Origin: an uncultured Silvanigrella sp.
GTDB lineage: Bacteria; Bdellovibrionota_B; Oligoflexia; Silvanigrellales; Silvanigrellaceae
DNA length: 32,154 nt
Direction of reading: 5' to 3'
Assembly: GCA_903933385.1 (NCBI GenBank)
Contig: CAIZJW010000296.1
Location: forward strand, 1 to 32,154
Below, one piece after another: positions 1-8,148 of the stretch; the first letter of the stretch is position 1; the number at the start of each line of letters is the position of its first letter. Below the pieces are notes generated by a model, which was not told the origin of the DNA, ran no database searches, and was given only the letters and a program-made list of their open reading frames with translations. The position numbers and the translations under genes were made by a program.

Positions 1-106
1 GCTTGAGTTTCCGGGGGGAAAGAAAAAGTCGGCAACCAGTTTGTCCCCTGAATCTTTGGAAAGTGATCTTCTCAAAGCCGGAGTCATGTTTCAGTAAAAT
101 TGTGAT

Positions 107-520
107 TCATGACAAATCTTTTTGGAGGAAGCAAAGGTTTTTAGCCCAATTTAGAATGTCAGCCGCCATTTCTGCTGCATCGTCTGCATCCTCTCGCGTC
201 GCGGGAGCAGGTCCTTCCTCATAGCGTCGTTGAGCACCATAGATGTTCAATTCTGCGAGTTCATGTGTGTGAGGGCAATCTTTTAGATCGGCGGGCATCA
301 AAGCAAGTAAAACACTGAGATCGTGCGTTGATGGAAACGCAACATGCTTGTGAACCAAAACAGACTTCAATGATTTTTCAACAGCCTGTTGATAATGAAA
401 GCAGGCGTTCTCGAGGCGAGCTTTTGCCGCAACAAGGGCATGACCTGAGGCTAAGTCAGCATCGGCAAGACGAAGAAGTTCAAAAGCATACTCAGGCAGG
501 TATTTTCGAGTTTTGACCAA
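107..520 (-). CDS. HEPN domain protein, putative partner of MNT nucleotidyltransferase
   Basis: Translation TRKYLPEYAFELLRLADADLASGHALVAAKARLENACFHYQQAVEKSLKSVLVHKHVAFPSTHDLSVLL...LNIYGAQRRYEEG is typical of HEPN proteins. The ORF track gives 107..658, but a TTG at 518-520 preceded by GAGGGAAGAGAAA is the likelier start; the longer version would overlap the MNT gene heavily. Confidence 0.75.
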   Translation of the reverse strand: MVKTRKYLPEYAFELLRLADADLASGHALVAAKARLENACFHYQQAVEKSLKSVLVHKHVAFPSTHDLSVLLALMPADLKDCPHTHELAELNIYGAQRRYEEGPAPATREDADDAAEMAADILNWAKNLCFLQKDLS

Positions 521-824
521 TTTCTCTTCCCTCTTGGTAAATAAATGCGTAAAAATTTCCACCTTGGCGGATTTTTTCTTCCAGAAAATCGGCTGGAATA
601 ACGATGATATCCAGAGGCCATCCGTTGCGCGGGATTGACAAAATTTTGCGGCGAACACTTTTGAGTGGTTCGGATGTGGGAATTACGACAAGTAAATCAA
701 TATCCCGTGGATTACGCACCTTCTCATCGAGTGAGGATCCAAATACGATCACACGACTTGTTGGAGAGATCTTGTGAATCTCTGCCGCACAACGTTTGAC
801 TTCTTTATCGATGTCAGGCTGCAT
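492..824 (-). CDS. MNT-type nucleotidyltransferase (antitoxin-like, MntA family)
   Basis: VFGSSLDEKVRNPRDIDLLVV matches the GSX10DXD minimal nucleotidyltransferase motif; upstream of and overlapping a HEPN gene on the same strand. Confidence 0.8.
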   Translation of the reverse strand: MQPDIDKEVKRCAAEIHKISPTSRVIVFGSSLDEKVRNPRDIDLLVVIPTSEPLKSVRRKILSIPRNGWPLDIIVIPADFLEEKIRQGGNFYAFIYQEGREIGQNSKIPA

Positions 825-1151
825 ATGTTCCCTTTGACCTGAGCTCCACGAGAAGCTTAAAACAACTGTGAGTTAATGTGTAGAGGCGACTGAACACTTG
901 TCCGGCTTCGTACCAATGTTCTTCGGAGAAATGACTCCGGTTCGCAGATCTCGAAACATCCCCGATGTACCCCAAACAAGAGGGCATTTGTAGATATGCG
1001 CAAGATATTTTTTACATTGTTAAATCCTTAGACACTTCTTCCTTTGGCATATGACGCGAAATTCTTGCCTTTTTTCTTGGCTCGGAAAATGCTTGTGGGG
1101 TGATATAACAAGTCCATTTTTTTGTTGTTCATCGCATGAGGAGAATCCGTC

Positions 1152-2354
1152 ATGACTCAAGTCAAACGTTTGCTCTCTGACTCGGCTTTACGCTTTATTT
1201 GCATCGTTTCATTGAGCACATTGGCTTTGGCATGCGGTAAACCCTCAACCCCGTTGTCGGATGTTCAAGATTTTTCCGGGCCGCAATTGTACGGGACCGG
1301 AATGGCTGCTGGGACTTTGTCTTTAACCTTTGACGATGGGCCTGGTCCTCGCACTGCAGAGCTCTCTCGGTATTTAAAGGCAGAGGGAATTCAGGGAACT
1401 TTCTTTATTCAAGGCAGCGCTGCTGCTGCATATCCAGAGGTTCTCAAGCAACTCCATGCCGATGGCCATCTTTTAGCCAATCACACATATACACATCCGC
1501 GCATGACCGCCGCAACTGATCCTGTGAGTGAAGTGCGGCGCACCGACGAATTGATTAAAAAGTATGTGACCGATGGGGTCTTTCTGTTTCGTGCTCCCTA
1601 CGGCGACTGGAATGGCAAGGTTGCCACTGTTCTCAACAATGCTGGCTTAACAAAATATGTTGGGTCTATTTTTTGGGATATCGGCGGAGTGCGCACCGAG
1701 CGTCAAGACAAACGCCTCACAACAGCTGCAGATTGGGCCTGCTGGTCCTTCAATGACAGCGTCGAAAAATGCGCAGATGGCTACATGAACGAAACCCGCG
1801 ACCTCGGCAAGGGTATTGTTCTTATGCATGATGTGCACTCTCGGACAATTGATATGGTTAAAAATATGGTTCCCCGCTTGAAAGATGAAGGCTTTCGATT
1901 TGTGCGCCTCGACAAAGCCCCAACCGTCGCAGCAGCCTTGGCTCGGCGCACCAATACCGGCGATTCGCCCGTGCCTGAGTTCTCGTGTCCTGTCGGATTT
2001 GCGGCAACAGATGTGGGTCAAAGTGGTGGTAAGCTTTGTGTGTCAGACTCAGAAGCGTCCGGTCCGTTCACACTCGGTATGAAGGATGCCTGCCGTGAAA
2101 AGGGTGGGGGTGATGCCTGCGAAAATTCGAGATGGTCGCGCGGTTTGGCTGTGTGGCTGCACGGGCAAGGCCGTTGTCCAGTGGGTGCAACATTCGATGT
2201 CACAGTGAATGCCTGTGTCGAAGGTGAAAATGCTTTTGGCCCTTTCAGCAAAGAGTTGGTGAAACGCTGCAGGGCATCAAGCGTGAATCCCGATTCTCCC
2301 GTGTGTGATAGCAATCGCTGGTCGAAGGGTTTTCTTGCAGGATTGGCTCGCTGA
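1152..2354 (+). CDS. NodB-family polysaccharide deacetylase, predicted lipoprotein with duplicated C-terminal Cys module
   Basis: LSLTFDDGPGPRTAEL (TFDDGP motif) and HTYTHPRM (HxxxH-type metal motif); N-terminal signal with LALAC lipobox; SD GAGGAG upstream of ATG. Confidence 0.88.
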   Translation: MTQVKRLLSDSALRFICIVSLSTLALACGKPSTPLSDVQDFSGPQLYGTGMAAGTLSLTFDDGPGPRTAELSRYLKAEGIQGTFFIQGSAAAAYPEVLKQLHADGHLLANHTYTHPRMTAATDPVSEVRRTDELIKKYVTDGVFLFRAPYGDWNGKVATVLNNAGLTKYVGSIFWDIGGVRTERQDKRLTTAADWACWSFNDSVEKCADGYMNETRDLGKGIVLMHDVHSRTIDMVKNMVPRLKDEGFRFVRLDKAPTVAAALARRTNTGDSPVPEFSCPVGFAATDVGQSGGKLCVSDSEASGPFTLGMKDACREKGGGDACENSRWSRGLAVWLHGQGRCPVGATFDVTVNACVEGENAFGPFSKELVKRCRASSVNPDSPVCDSNRWSKGFLAGLAR

Positions 2355-2420
2355 TAAAGTTTTTGATGCAGTTTCATTGGGTGTGATGTCTTCTGGTTTG
2401 GGAATGAGCGGAGGTTAATT

Positions 2421-3494
2421 GTGGGACGTTTTCAATCTATGCGTAAACTTTCAAAAAGCAGCCTCAATCAGAAATGCCTCTATGTAGGTGCATGCAGCGT
2501 TACGTTAATGTTATTGAGTGCTGCATGTAAACCTTTAGGCAATCGTACCGATTCCGGGGCCTTGACTGTCGATTCTGAACAGGATGCAACACTCGAGATA
2601 CTCACAGCTCAACAGAACACCTCTTTGAAGACACGTCTCATTCAGTCAATTCAATTAGATGATGGACAACAGTGTCCAATTCCTGAGGGCACACTTCTCA
2701 CCGTAGATGGCATCAAGCCTGAGGGAGTTGATCATTGGCGAGTTTTTAATTTGAGCGAGCTAAAGCTACCGAATGGAGAGATCGCACGTCGAGCGCGAAC
2801 GGCAAATGAAGCTCCTTCAGAGAGTGTCACCGCCGCTGTAAGCACACCACACTCATCAATAGCTGGAGCCTCAGCAATTGCTCCCGATGAAGCTCCAGCA
2901 AGTTCTCCTGCTGAGTCTCAACCGAAGCCCATTCAAAAAACTCCCTCAGAACTTCTCAATTGCTCGCTTGTGGATGGTGAGAGCTTTTTGGTGTTTTCGC
3001 CTCATTTCTCAAGAAAGAGTGTTGCTGACGGAAAAACCACCAAGACGTCCTCAAGTTCACAGGTATCTCCCGGAAATGCCATGGATGATTTTCAGTGGCA
3101 GTGGCCAACGCGTGGGCGCACAATTCGCAATGATTCTGGTGGAAATGGTTCCTTCAATGCTCCCAGGGCATCTGGTCGCGGACACCAGGGCATTGATATT
3201 GTTGCCGCTGTTGGAGAACCTGTTCTCGCTGCCCGAGCTGGAACAATTGTAGATCCAGCCTGGGAAGGCTCGTATGGCAAGGTTGTTGATCTTCAGCATG
3301 CGGGTGGTTATTTGTCACGCTACGCTCACTTGAGTTCATTTTCTTATAGCCACGGATCTTATGTTGAAAAAGGCGCCCGTATTGCAGCTGCAGGGCGCAC
3401 AGGAAATGCATCTGGTTATGGAATTACACCGCATTTGCATTTTGAAATTCGACGCGGCGGAAGACTTCTGAATCCCAAATCAGTTCTTCCCTGA
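2421..3494 (+). CDS. M23-family metallopeptidase, predicted lipoprotein
   Basis: C-terminal HQGIDIVAAVGEPVLAARAGTI...GGYLSRYAHLS...GYGITPHLHFEIRRGG is an M23/LytM domain (HxxxD and HLHFE); lipobox LLSAAC; GTG start preceded by GGAGG. Confidence 0.88.
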   Translation: MGRFQSMRKLSKSSLNQKCLYVGACSVTLMLLSAACKPLGNRTDSGALTVDSEQDATLEILTAQQNTSLKTRLIQSIQLDDGQQCPIPEGTLLTVDGIKPEGVDHWRVFNLSELKLPNGEIARRARTANEAPSESVTAAVSTPHSSIAGASAIAPDEAPASSPAESQPKPIQKTPSELLNCSLVDGESFLVFSPHFSRKSVADGKTTKTSSSSQVSPGNAMDDFQWQWPTRGRTIRNDSGGNGSFNAPRASGRGHQGIDIVAAVGEPVLAARAGTIVDPAWEGSYGKVVDLQHAGGYLSRYAHLSSFSYSHGSYVEKGARIAAAGRTGNASGYGITPHLHFEIRRGGRLLNPKSVLP

Positions 3495-3547
3495 GGCAAA
3501 ATTTCAACTGAAGTGAAGGTTGATCATCAGCTGTGGACGATCGTGTT

Positions 3548-4471
3548 CTAAAACCAGCAGCTACACGAGAGAGTGCCAAGATCCGTCGAGAGAGTATTGC
3601 AGCTCATTTTGCCTGTTTGTGCTGCCCGAACTCGACTGTTTGTATATTCGGCTCTCTCGATGTCTTCGGGCGACACTTCTGCCGGATTAAAAACCTTTTC
3701 TGCCAACGACATAGTCCGGGTGCCGGCTTTGCCACCGTCGCCGAGAATCTTCTTTTCCCAAATTTGGACGTAACTTTTCGCATCGTCCCAAGTGAGTTCC
3801 ATTTTCTCAGGAAAGGCGGGGGCACCAAATCCGTCTGGTTTGTTCAATGCGAATGAATAACCAACAACACTATAACGCGGGGGATTTTCAAAGTTCCAGC
3901 GTATAGAAACTTGATATCCTGTTTCGTTGAGCTGCCAGAATTGGTTCCAGTCGATGACATGCGAGCTCGCAGAAGGCCAACGTTGAAGAGCATCCGATTG
4001 AGAGAAGGTCTCTGCCCAATCTGCAGGAGAGGCTGCTGCCAGGTTGCGTGGATGACCTTTGCACGCGGCACTAAATTTGATGCTCTGCGGCTCTTTGGTG
4101 GCGATTGCATTGAGGTTAGCACCCCAATCGACTGTTTTGAAGAACTCTGCTCGAGTGAATTCACCGCTGCCCGGAGCCTCTCCTCGTTCAATGCGTTCTC
4201 CTGTTTCAGAGAGGGAAGCTTGCTTTTGAGCGTCCGTCCGAGATGGATTTTCTGCACTGCCAGAAGAGTTTGTGGAAGTTGTTTCGTCGGTGAGGGATGA
4301 CTCGCTGTCTTGTTTGTTTTTTTCAGCGAGCGACTCCGGTGGGGTTTCTTCATTCGGGAATGAGGATTTTGATTGTTGGGCTATCCAAAGTCCAACACCG
4401 GTAGCCGCTGCGACAATTGTAAGTATCACTGCGGAGTTCTTCTTTTTGCTACTATTTTGCATGCAAGTCAT
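3548..4471 (-). CDS. Hypothetical membrane-anchored periplasmic protein
   Basis: Longest ORF on this stretch; N-terminal Lys-rich segment plus single TM helix (SAVILTIVAAATGVGLWIA), then acidic/Ser-rich linker; C-terminus SCNTLSTDLGTLSCSCWF. 27 bp downstream of gapN on the same strand. Confidence 0.65.
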   Translation of the reverse strand: MTCMQNSSKKKNSAVILTIVAAATGVGLWIAQQSKSSFPNEETPPESLAEKNKQDSESSLTDETTSTNSSGSAENPSRTDAQKQASLSETGERIERGEAPGSGEFTRAEFFKTVDWGANLNAIATKEPQSIKFSAACKGHPRNLAAASPADWAETFSQSDALQRWPSASSHVIDWNQFWQLNETGYQVSIRWNFENPPRYSVVGYSFALNKPDGFGAPAFPEKMELTWDDAKSYVQIWEKKILGDGGKAGTRTMSLAEKVFNPAEVSPEDIERAEYTNSRVRAAQTGKMSCNTLSTDLGTLSCSCWF

Positions 4472-4498
4472 CCTAATTTTGAAGGATGTTAAACATGC

Positions 4499-6127
4499 TC
4501 AAAGAATAACGTGGTTTGTCAGGAAGTTCGAGGTGTCGTGTTCAAGAATCCCACGGAATGCATCGCGCCCTTCTCCCGGGGTGCTGCTCGTGGCAACCAT
4601 AGTTCTGAGAGAGAAGGCTCGCAGGGCATCGGAAACACTCAAAGTTCCCTCGGCTGAATTTTTTCGACCGGTGAATGGAAAGACATCGGGGCCGCGCTGA
4701 CATGCGGCATTGATGTTGATTCGTGCGACCTGGTTGGAGAGGGCATCTACGAGGTGTCCGAGTTGATTTGGATCGCGTCCAAACAAGCTCACTTGCATTC
4801 CAAACTGGGAAGCCACCAGTTGATCAATGACATCATCGATCTTCGAATAGCGAATGACAGGGATGACCGGACCGAATTGTTCAACTTGTGCAAGAGCATC
4901 AGTCCATTTGATGTTCTCAACCACAGCTGGTGCTACGAGGGTTGCCTCACCTTGTAAGGCGCTGCTTGGGTGATGGAGGATAGCACCCCCTGCAACTGCT
5001 TCTTTGATCATTTCTCTGAGCTCGATGGGTTTGTTGGTATCAGGCAGCGGAGTAATGCGCACACCTGGCTCCCAGGGCATTCCAATTTTCATGCGAGACA
5101 CTTTGTCGGCGAGCTGTTGAGTCCAGCTTGCGGCGAGCGATTCGTGCACACAAACCAATTTCAAGGCTGTGCAGCGCTGGCCATTAAAAGAAAGCGCACC
5201 TTTGATTGTTTCCTCAAGACTCAAATCGAACGGTGCATCGGGTAAAATAATGGCAGGATTTTTTGCATCCAGTCCGAGAATGCTACGCAAGCGATTTGGT
5301 TTGGGGTGTTGAGACTTTAGAGTGTTTGCGACTTTACTCGAGCCGATAAATGCGAGCACATCAATGTCGCCGCTGCGCATGGCCGCTCCAATGATGTCGC
5401 GGCCTGGTCCATTGATGACGTTGACAACACCCGGCGGAAAACAACTTTGAAATTCAGGCAGCAGGCAATCCCAGAGAAGTTGTCCGTAGCGTGGAACTTT
5501 GACAAGTGTTGTGTTGCCCATCACTAGAGCAGGGATCAGAGTTGTGAAAGTTTCATTGAGTGGGTAATTGAACGGCCCCATGCATAATGTCACACCGAGT
5601 GGCATTCGACGGATTAACGCAACATAGCCCTGGGAAAATTGAAGTCGAGACGAATCGCGATCGAGGCTCTTTGCGGCTTCAATTGTGTCATTGATGTAAA
5701 CAATTGTTCTATCGAATTCAGATTCTGCATCAGGTCGGGTTTTCCCAATTTCCCACATGAGGAGTCGCACAATGGTTTCTCGATGCGATTGCATGCGCTG
5801 AGTAAAGCGTGTGATGGCTTCGAGTCGCTTTTCCATACGACATGAGGGCCACTCACCTGTACCTCGGCGCCATGCGTGAGATGCTGCGTCGAGGGCTTGA
5901 AGAACATGTTCTTGAGTTGCTTGAGGAGTGTACCCAATAAGACACTCTTCAAGTGTATCCTGCTCACTTCGGATGAGAATCGGGCTTGCGACGGGACGGC
6001 GTTCTATCCCTTCGCTGATGAGCTCTCCACCGATGAGAAGACGACCCATAATAGGGGCAGACAACCTAGCATTTTCAGGGATATCCGACTTGCGTGGAAA
6101 GCGAGTTTGACTGTCTGAGAAAGCCAT
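4499..6127 (-). CDS. gapN: NADP-dependent aldehyde dehydrogenase, GapN-like (non-phosphorylating glyceraldehyde-3-phosphate dehydrogenase)
   Basis: FNYPLNETFTTLIPALVMGNTTLVKVPRYG, catalytic FNGQRCTALK, and C-terminal CQRGPDVFPFTGRKNSAEGTLSVSDALRAFS resemble the GAPN/ALDH family. Start chosen at ATG 6127 with AGGAGG just upstream. Confidence 0.8.
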   Translation of the reverse strand: MAFSDSQTRFPRKSDIPENARLSAPIMGRLLIGGELISEGIERRPVASPILIRSEQDTLEECLIGYTPQATQEHVLQALDAASHAWRRGTGEWPSCRMEKRLEAITRFTQRMQSHRETIVRLLMWEIGKTRPDAESEFDRTIVYINDTIEAAKSLDRDSSRLQFSQGYVALIRRMPLGVTLCMGPFNYPLNETFTTLIPALVMGNTTLVKVPRYGQLLWDCLLPEFQSCFPPGVVNVINGPGRDIIGAAMRSGDIDVLAFIGSSKVANTLKSQHPKPNRLRSILGLDAKNPAIILPDAPFDLSLEETIKGALSFNGQRCTALKLVCVHESLAASWTQQLADKVSRMKIGMPWEPGVRITPLPDTNKPIELREMIKEAVAGGAILHHPSSALQGEATLVAPAVVENIKWTDALAQVEQFGPVIPVIRYSKIDDVIDQLVASQFGMQVSLFGRDPNQLGHLVDALSNQVARININAACQRGPDVFPFTGRKNSAEGTLSVSDALRAFSLRTMVATSSTPGEGRDAFRGILEHDTSNFLTNHVIL

Positions 6128-6192
6128 TGATTTGTCCTCCTGTGGGAATTGCGCGGAGGATACCACTTGTAAACTCAGGCCAGAAGTTCATC

Positions 6193-6777
6193 TCAGAACA
6201 AAACGCTTTCCATGTGCAGGGCTCGATTGAGTTTGCTCATATATTCGGAATCGGGAATTTCAATGGCACCAAGGGTTTGCAGATGCGGCGTCATGAACTG
6301 ACACTCGAGAAGAATGAAACCTTTCAATTTTAATTGGTCTACCAATGCTTTAAGAGCAACCTTAGACATGTTCGTTTCGCGATGAAACATCGATTCAGCA
6401 AAGAATGCACCGCCCAAGGAAACTCCATAGACACCCCCCACAAGTTTATCGTCTCGAAAAACTTCTACTGAGTGTGCATGGCTCAATTGATGAAGTTCCA
6501 CATACGATCTGATGAAGGCATCGGTAATCCAAGTTTCTGGGCGATCGCCGCAAGCGAGCATGACATCTTTGAAGCAGGTATTAAATCTGATTTCGAAGTT
6601 CGAATGTTTTATGAATCGCTTCAAACTTTGGCTCACATGGAAGCCATCCAGTGGAATAATTGCTCTTGGGTCGGGTCGATACCAGTTTATATTGCGAAGC
6701 TGTTCGTCAGGCATGGGAAAGCAGCCTTGCGCGTATCCAATGAGAAGAATTTCAGCATTGAGTTCTTCAGGACGCAT
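6193..6777 (-). CDS. aat: Leucyl/phenylalanyl-tRNA--protein transferase
   Basis: LLIGYAQGCFPMPDE...INWYRPDPRAIIPLDGFHVSQSLKRF...SHAHSVEVFRDDKLVGGVYGVSLGGAFFAESMFHRETNMSKVAL...LLECQFMTPHLQTLGAIEI is the Aat family signature. Confidence 0.93.
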   Translation of the reverse strand: MRPEELNAEILLIGYAQGCFPMPDEQLRNINWYRPDPRAIIPLDGFHVSQSLKRFIKHSNFEIRFNTCFKDVMLACGDRPETWITDAFIRSYVELHQLSHAHSVEVFRDDKLVGGVYGVSLGGAFFAESMFHRETNMSKVALKALVDQLKLKGFILLECQFMTPHLQTLGAIEIPDSEYMSKLNRALHMESVLF

Positions 6778-6789
6778 GCTTTGCGTCTT

Positions 6790-8097
6790 TCAAACGGAGG
6801 TCAAAAGAGTAGGAATGCTACTTTTGACTGCTCGATATGAAGCGAAAAAAGCTGTCGTTGCTGCAATTGCGCAAAGGATGACGAGCGAGAGAAGGTAAAG
6901 ATTAGGAACCAGTCCGATGACAAATGGAACAGGATCCGAGAGAAATCCTGCGAAATAGATAAATTCTAATTTATTCAAAACGAGTGAAGATATGATGCAG
7001 AAAATACTTCCTAAAATTGAACCAATGACTCCGATAACGACACCTTCGGTGGAAAATATTCTCGTGATTCTATTTTGTTTGAAGCCAAGGCTCCTCAGTG
7101 TGCCGATTTCGCGTCGCCTTTCGTTGACACTCTTGACCATGGCATTGAGAACTGACATTCCAGAGATGGTCAGAATAACAGCAGTCACGAGGTTTCTGAA
7201 CATCAGGAACAAACCCATGGTTCTTTTATAGACGCGCGCGATGACATGATCTCTCCAGTCGAAGGCCCGCAGTTCGATGTTCTTTTCTCTCGCTGCTCGA
7301 TTGAATCGTTGAACGAAGGTGTCAAACATTTTTGCGTCCTTCAGGCGAACACGCATGTGCGAGATGTCCTGGGTATCAAAAAGTTGTTGCGCACGATCGA
7401 GAGACATCATGAGGTACCACGAGTCAATACCACGCAAACCAACGCCGCCAAGAGCTCCGACCTTTACATTCATGGCATTGATTTGTCCTGATTCGGTTGT
7501 GACACTCAATTGCAGCTTATCGCGTTCACATTTGAAAGGACGATCGAGCGGTGTGTAGCCTCCAACCTTTGTCAGAAGTCTCTCTTTCTTTTCAACAACA
7601 CAACCAAATGTGTCGCTAATATCTTGGCCAAGCATCACTGTGTCGGAGGTCTGCTGATCAAGTGGCTTTCCGGCTTTGCTATTCCAAACCCATGTGGGTT
7701 CGCGTAACTTTCTACCTTTCTCGAAGTCGTACCCAAAACCCCAAAAAATTGAACTCGTTTTACCGTTGTTTGCAAGGCCGCTGATGATGAGAAAACGAAC
7801 GTACTCGTCTAACAAGTCTTTATTCTCGTCAAAGAAGTTGGCAATGAAATTTTGTTCGGCTTGATTGATCCGTGATTCTTCAAAGTCTATCTCTTTTCCG
7901 TCTTCGCTTTTTTCAATCATCACATCACCGAACATACTTCTTTGTCGGTAGTTGTCTTCATACATGTCTTGAACAACGCTTATGTATCCATTGAAGAGTG
8001 TCAGTGCTGAAAAGCCTATTGCAACAGATAAAATGGCTCCCAGAGAGTGTCTCCAGTTGCTGAGTGTATTTCGGATCCCCATTTTTAAAGAACTCAT
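6790..8097 (-). CDS. FtsX/MacB/LolCE-type ABC transporter permease
   Basis: N-terminal TM plus large periplasmic domain, then three C-terminal TMs; NERRREIGTLRSLGFKQNRITRIFSTEGVVIGVIGSILG is typical of FtsX-family permeases. Confidence 0.88.
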   Translation of the reverse strand: MSSLKMGIRNTLSNWRHSLGAILSVAIGFSALTLFNGYISVVQDMYEDNYRQRSMFGDVMIEKSEDGKEIDFEESRINQAEQNFIANFFDENKDLLDEYVRFLIISGLANNGKTSSIFWGFGYDFEKGRKLREPTWVWNSKAGKPLDQQTSDTVMLGQDISDTFGCVVEKKERLLTKVGGYTPLDRPFKCERDKLQLSVTTESGQINAMNVKVGALGGVGLRGIDSWYLMMSLDRAQQLFDTQDISHMRVRLKDAKMFDTFVQRFNRAAREKNIELRAFDWRDHVIARVYKRTMGLFLMFRNLVTAVILTISGMSVLNAMVKSVNERRREIGTLRSLGFKQNRITRIFSTEGVVIGVIGSILGSIFCIISSLVLNKLEFIYFAGFLSDPVPFVIGLVPNLYLLSLVILCAIAATTAFFASYRAVKSSIPTLLTSV

Positions 8098-8148
8098 TGC
8101 ACGACCTTTGACTCAGTTGCGATTGAAAAATCGAAAATCTCAAAGTCC

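Noticed and set aside
3-224. 73-aa plus-strand ORF at the left edge
   Set aside because: Antisense to the HEPN gene, no recognisable domain, composition typical of an out-of-frame translation.
3604-4353. Several overlapping ORFs (3604..3828, 3844..4353, 3911..4300) in other frames
   Set aside because: The 3548..4471 frame has a sensible signal anchor and operon position; the others look like frame shadows.
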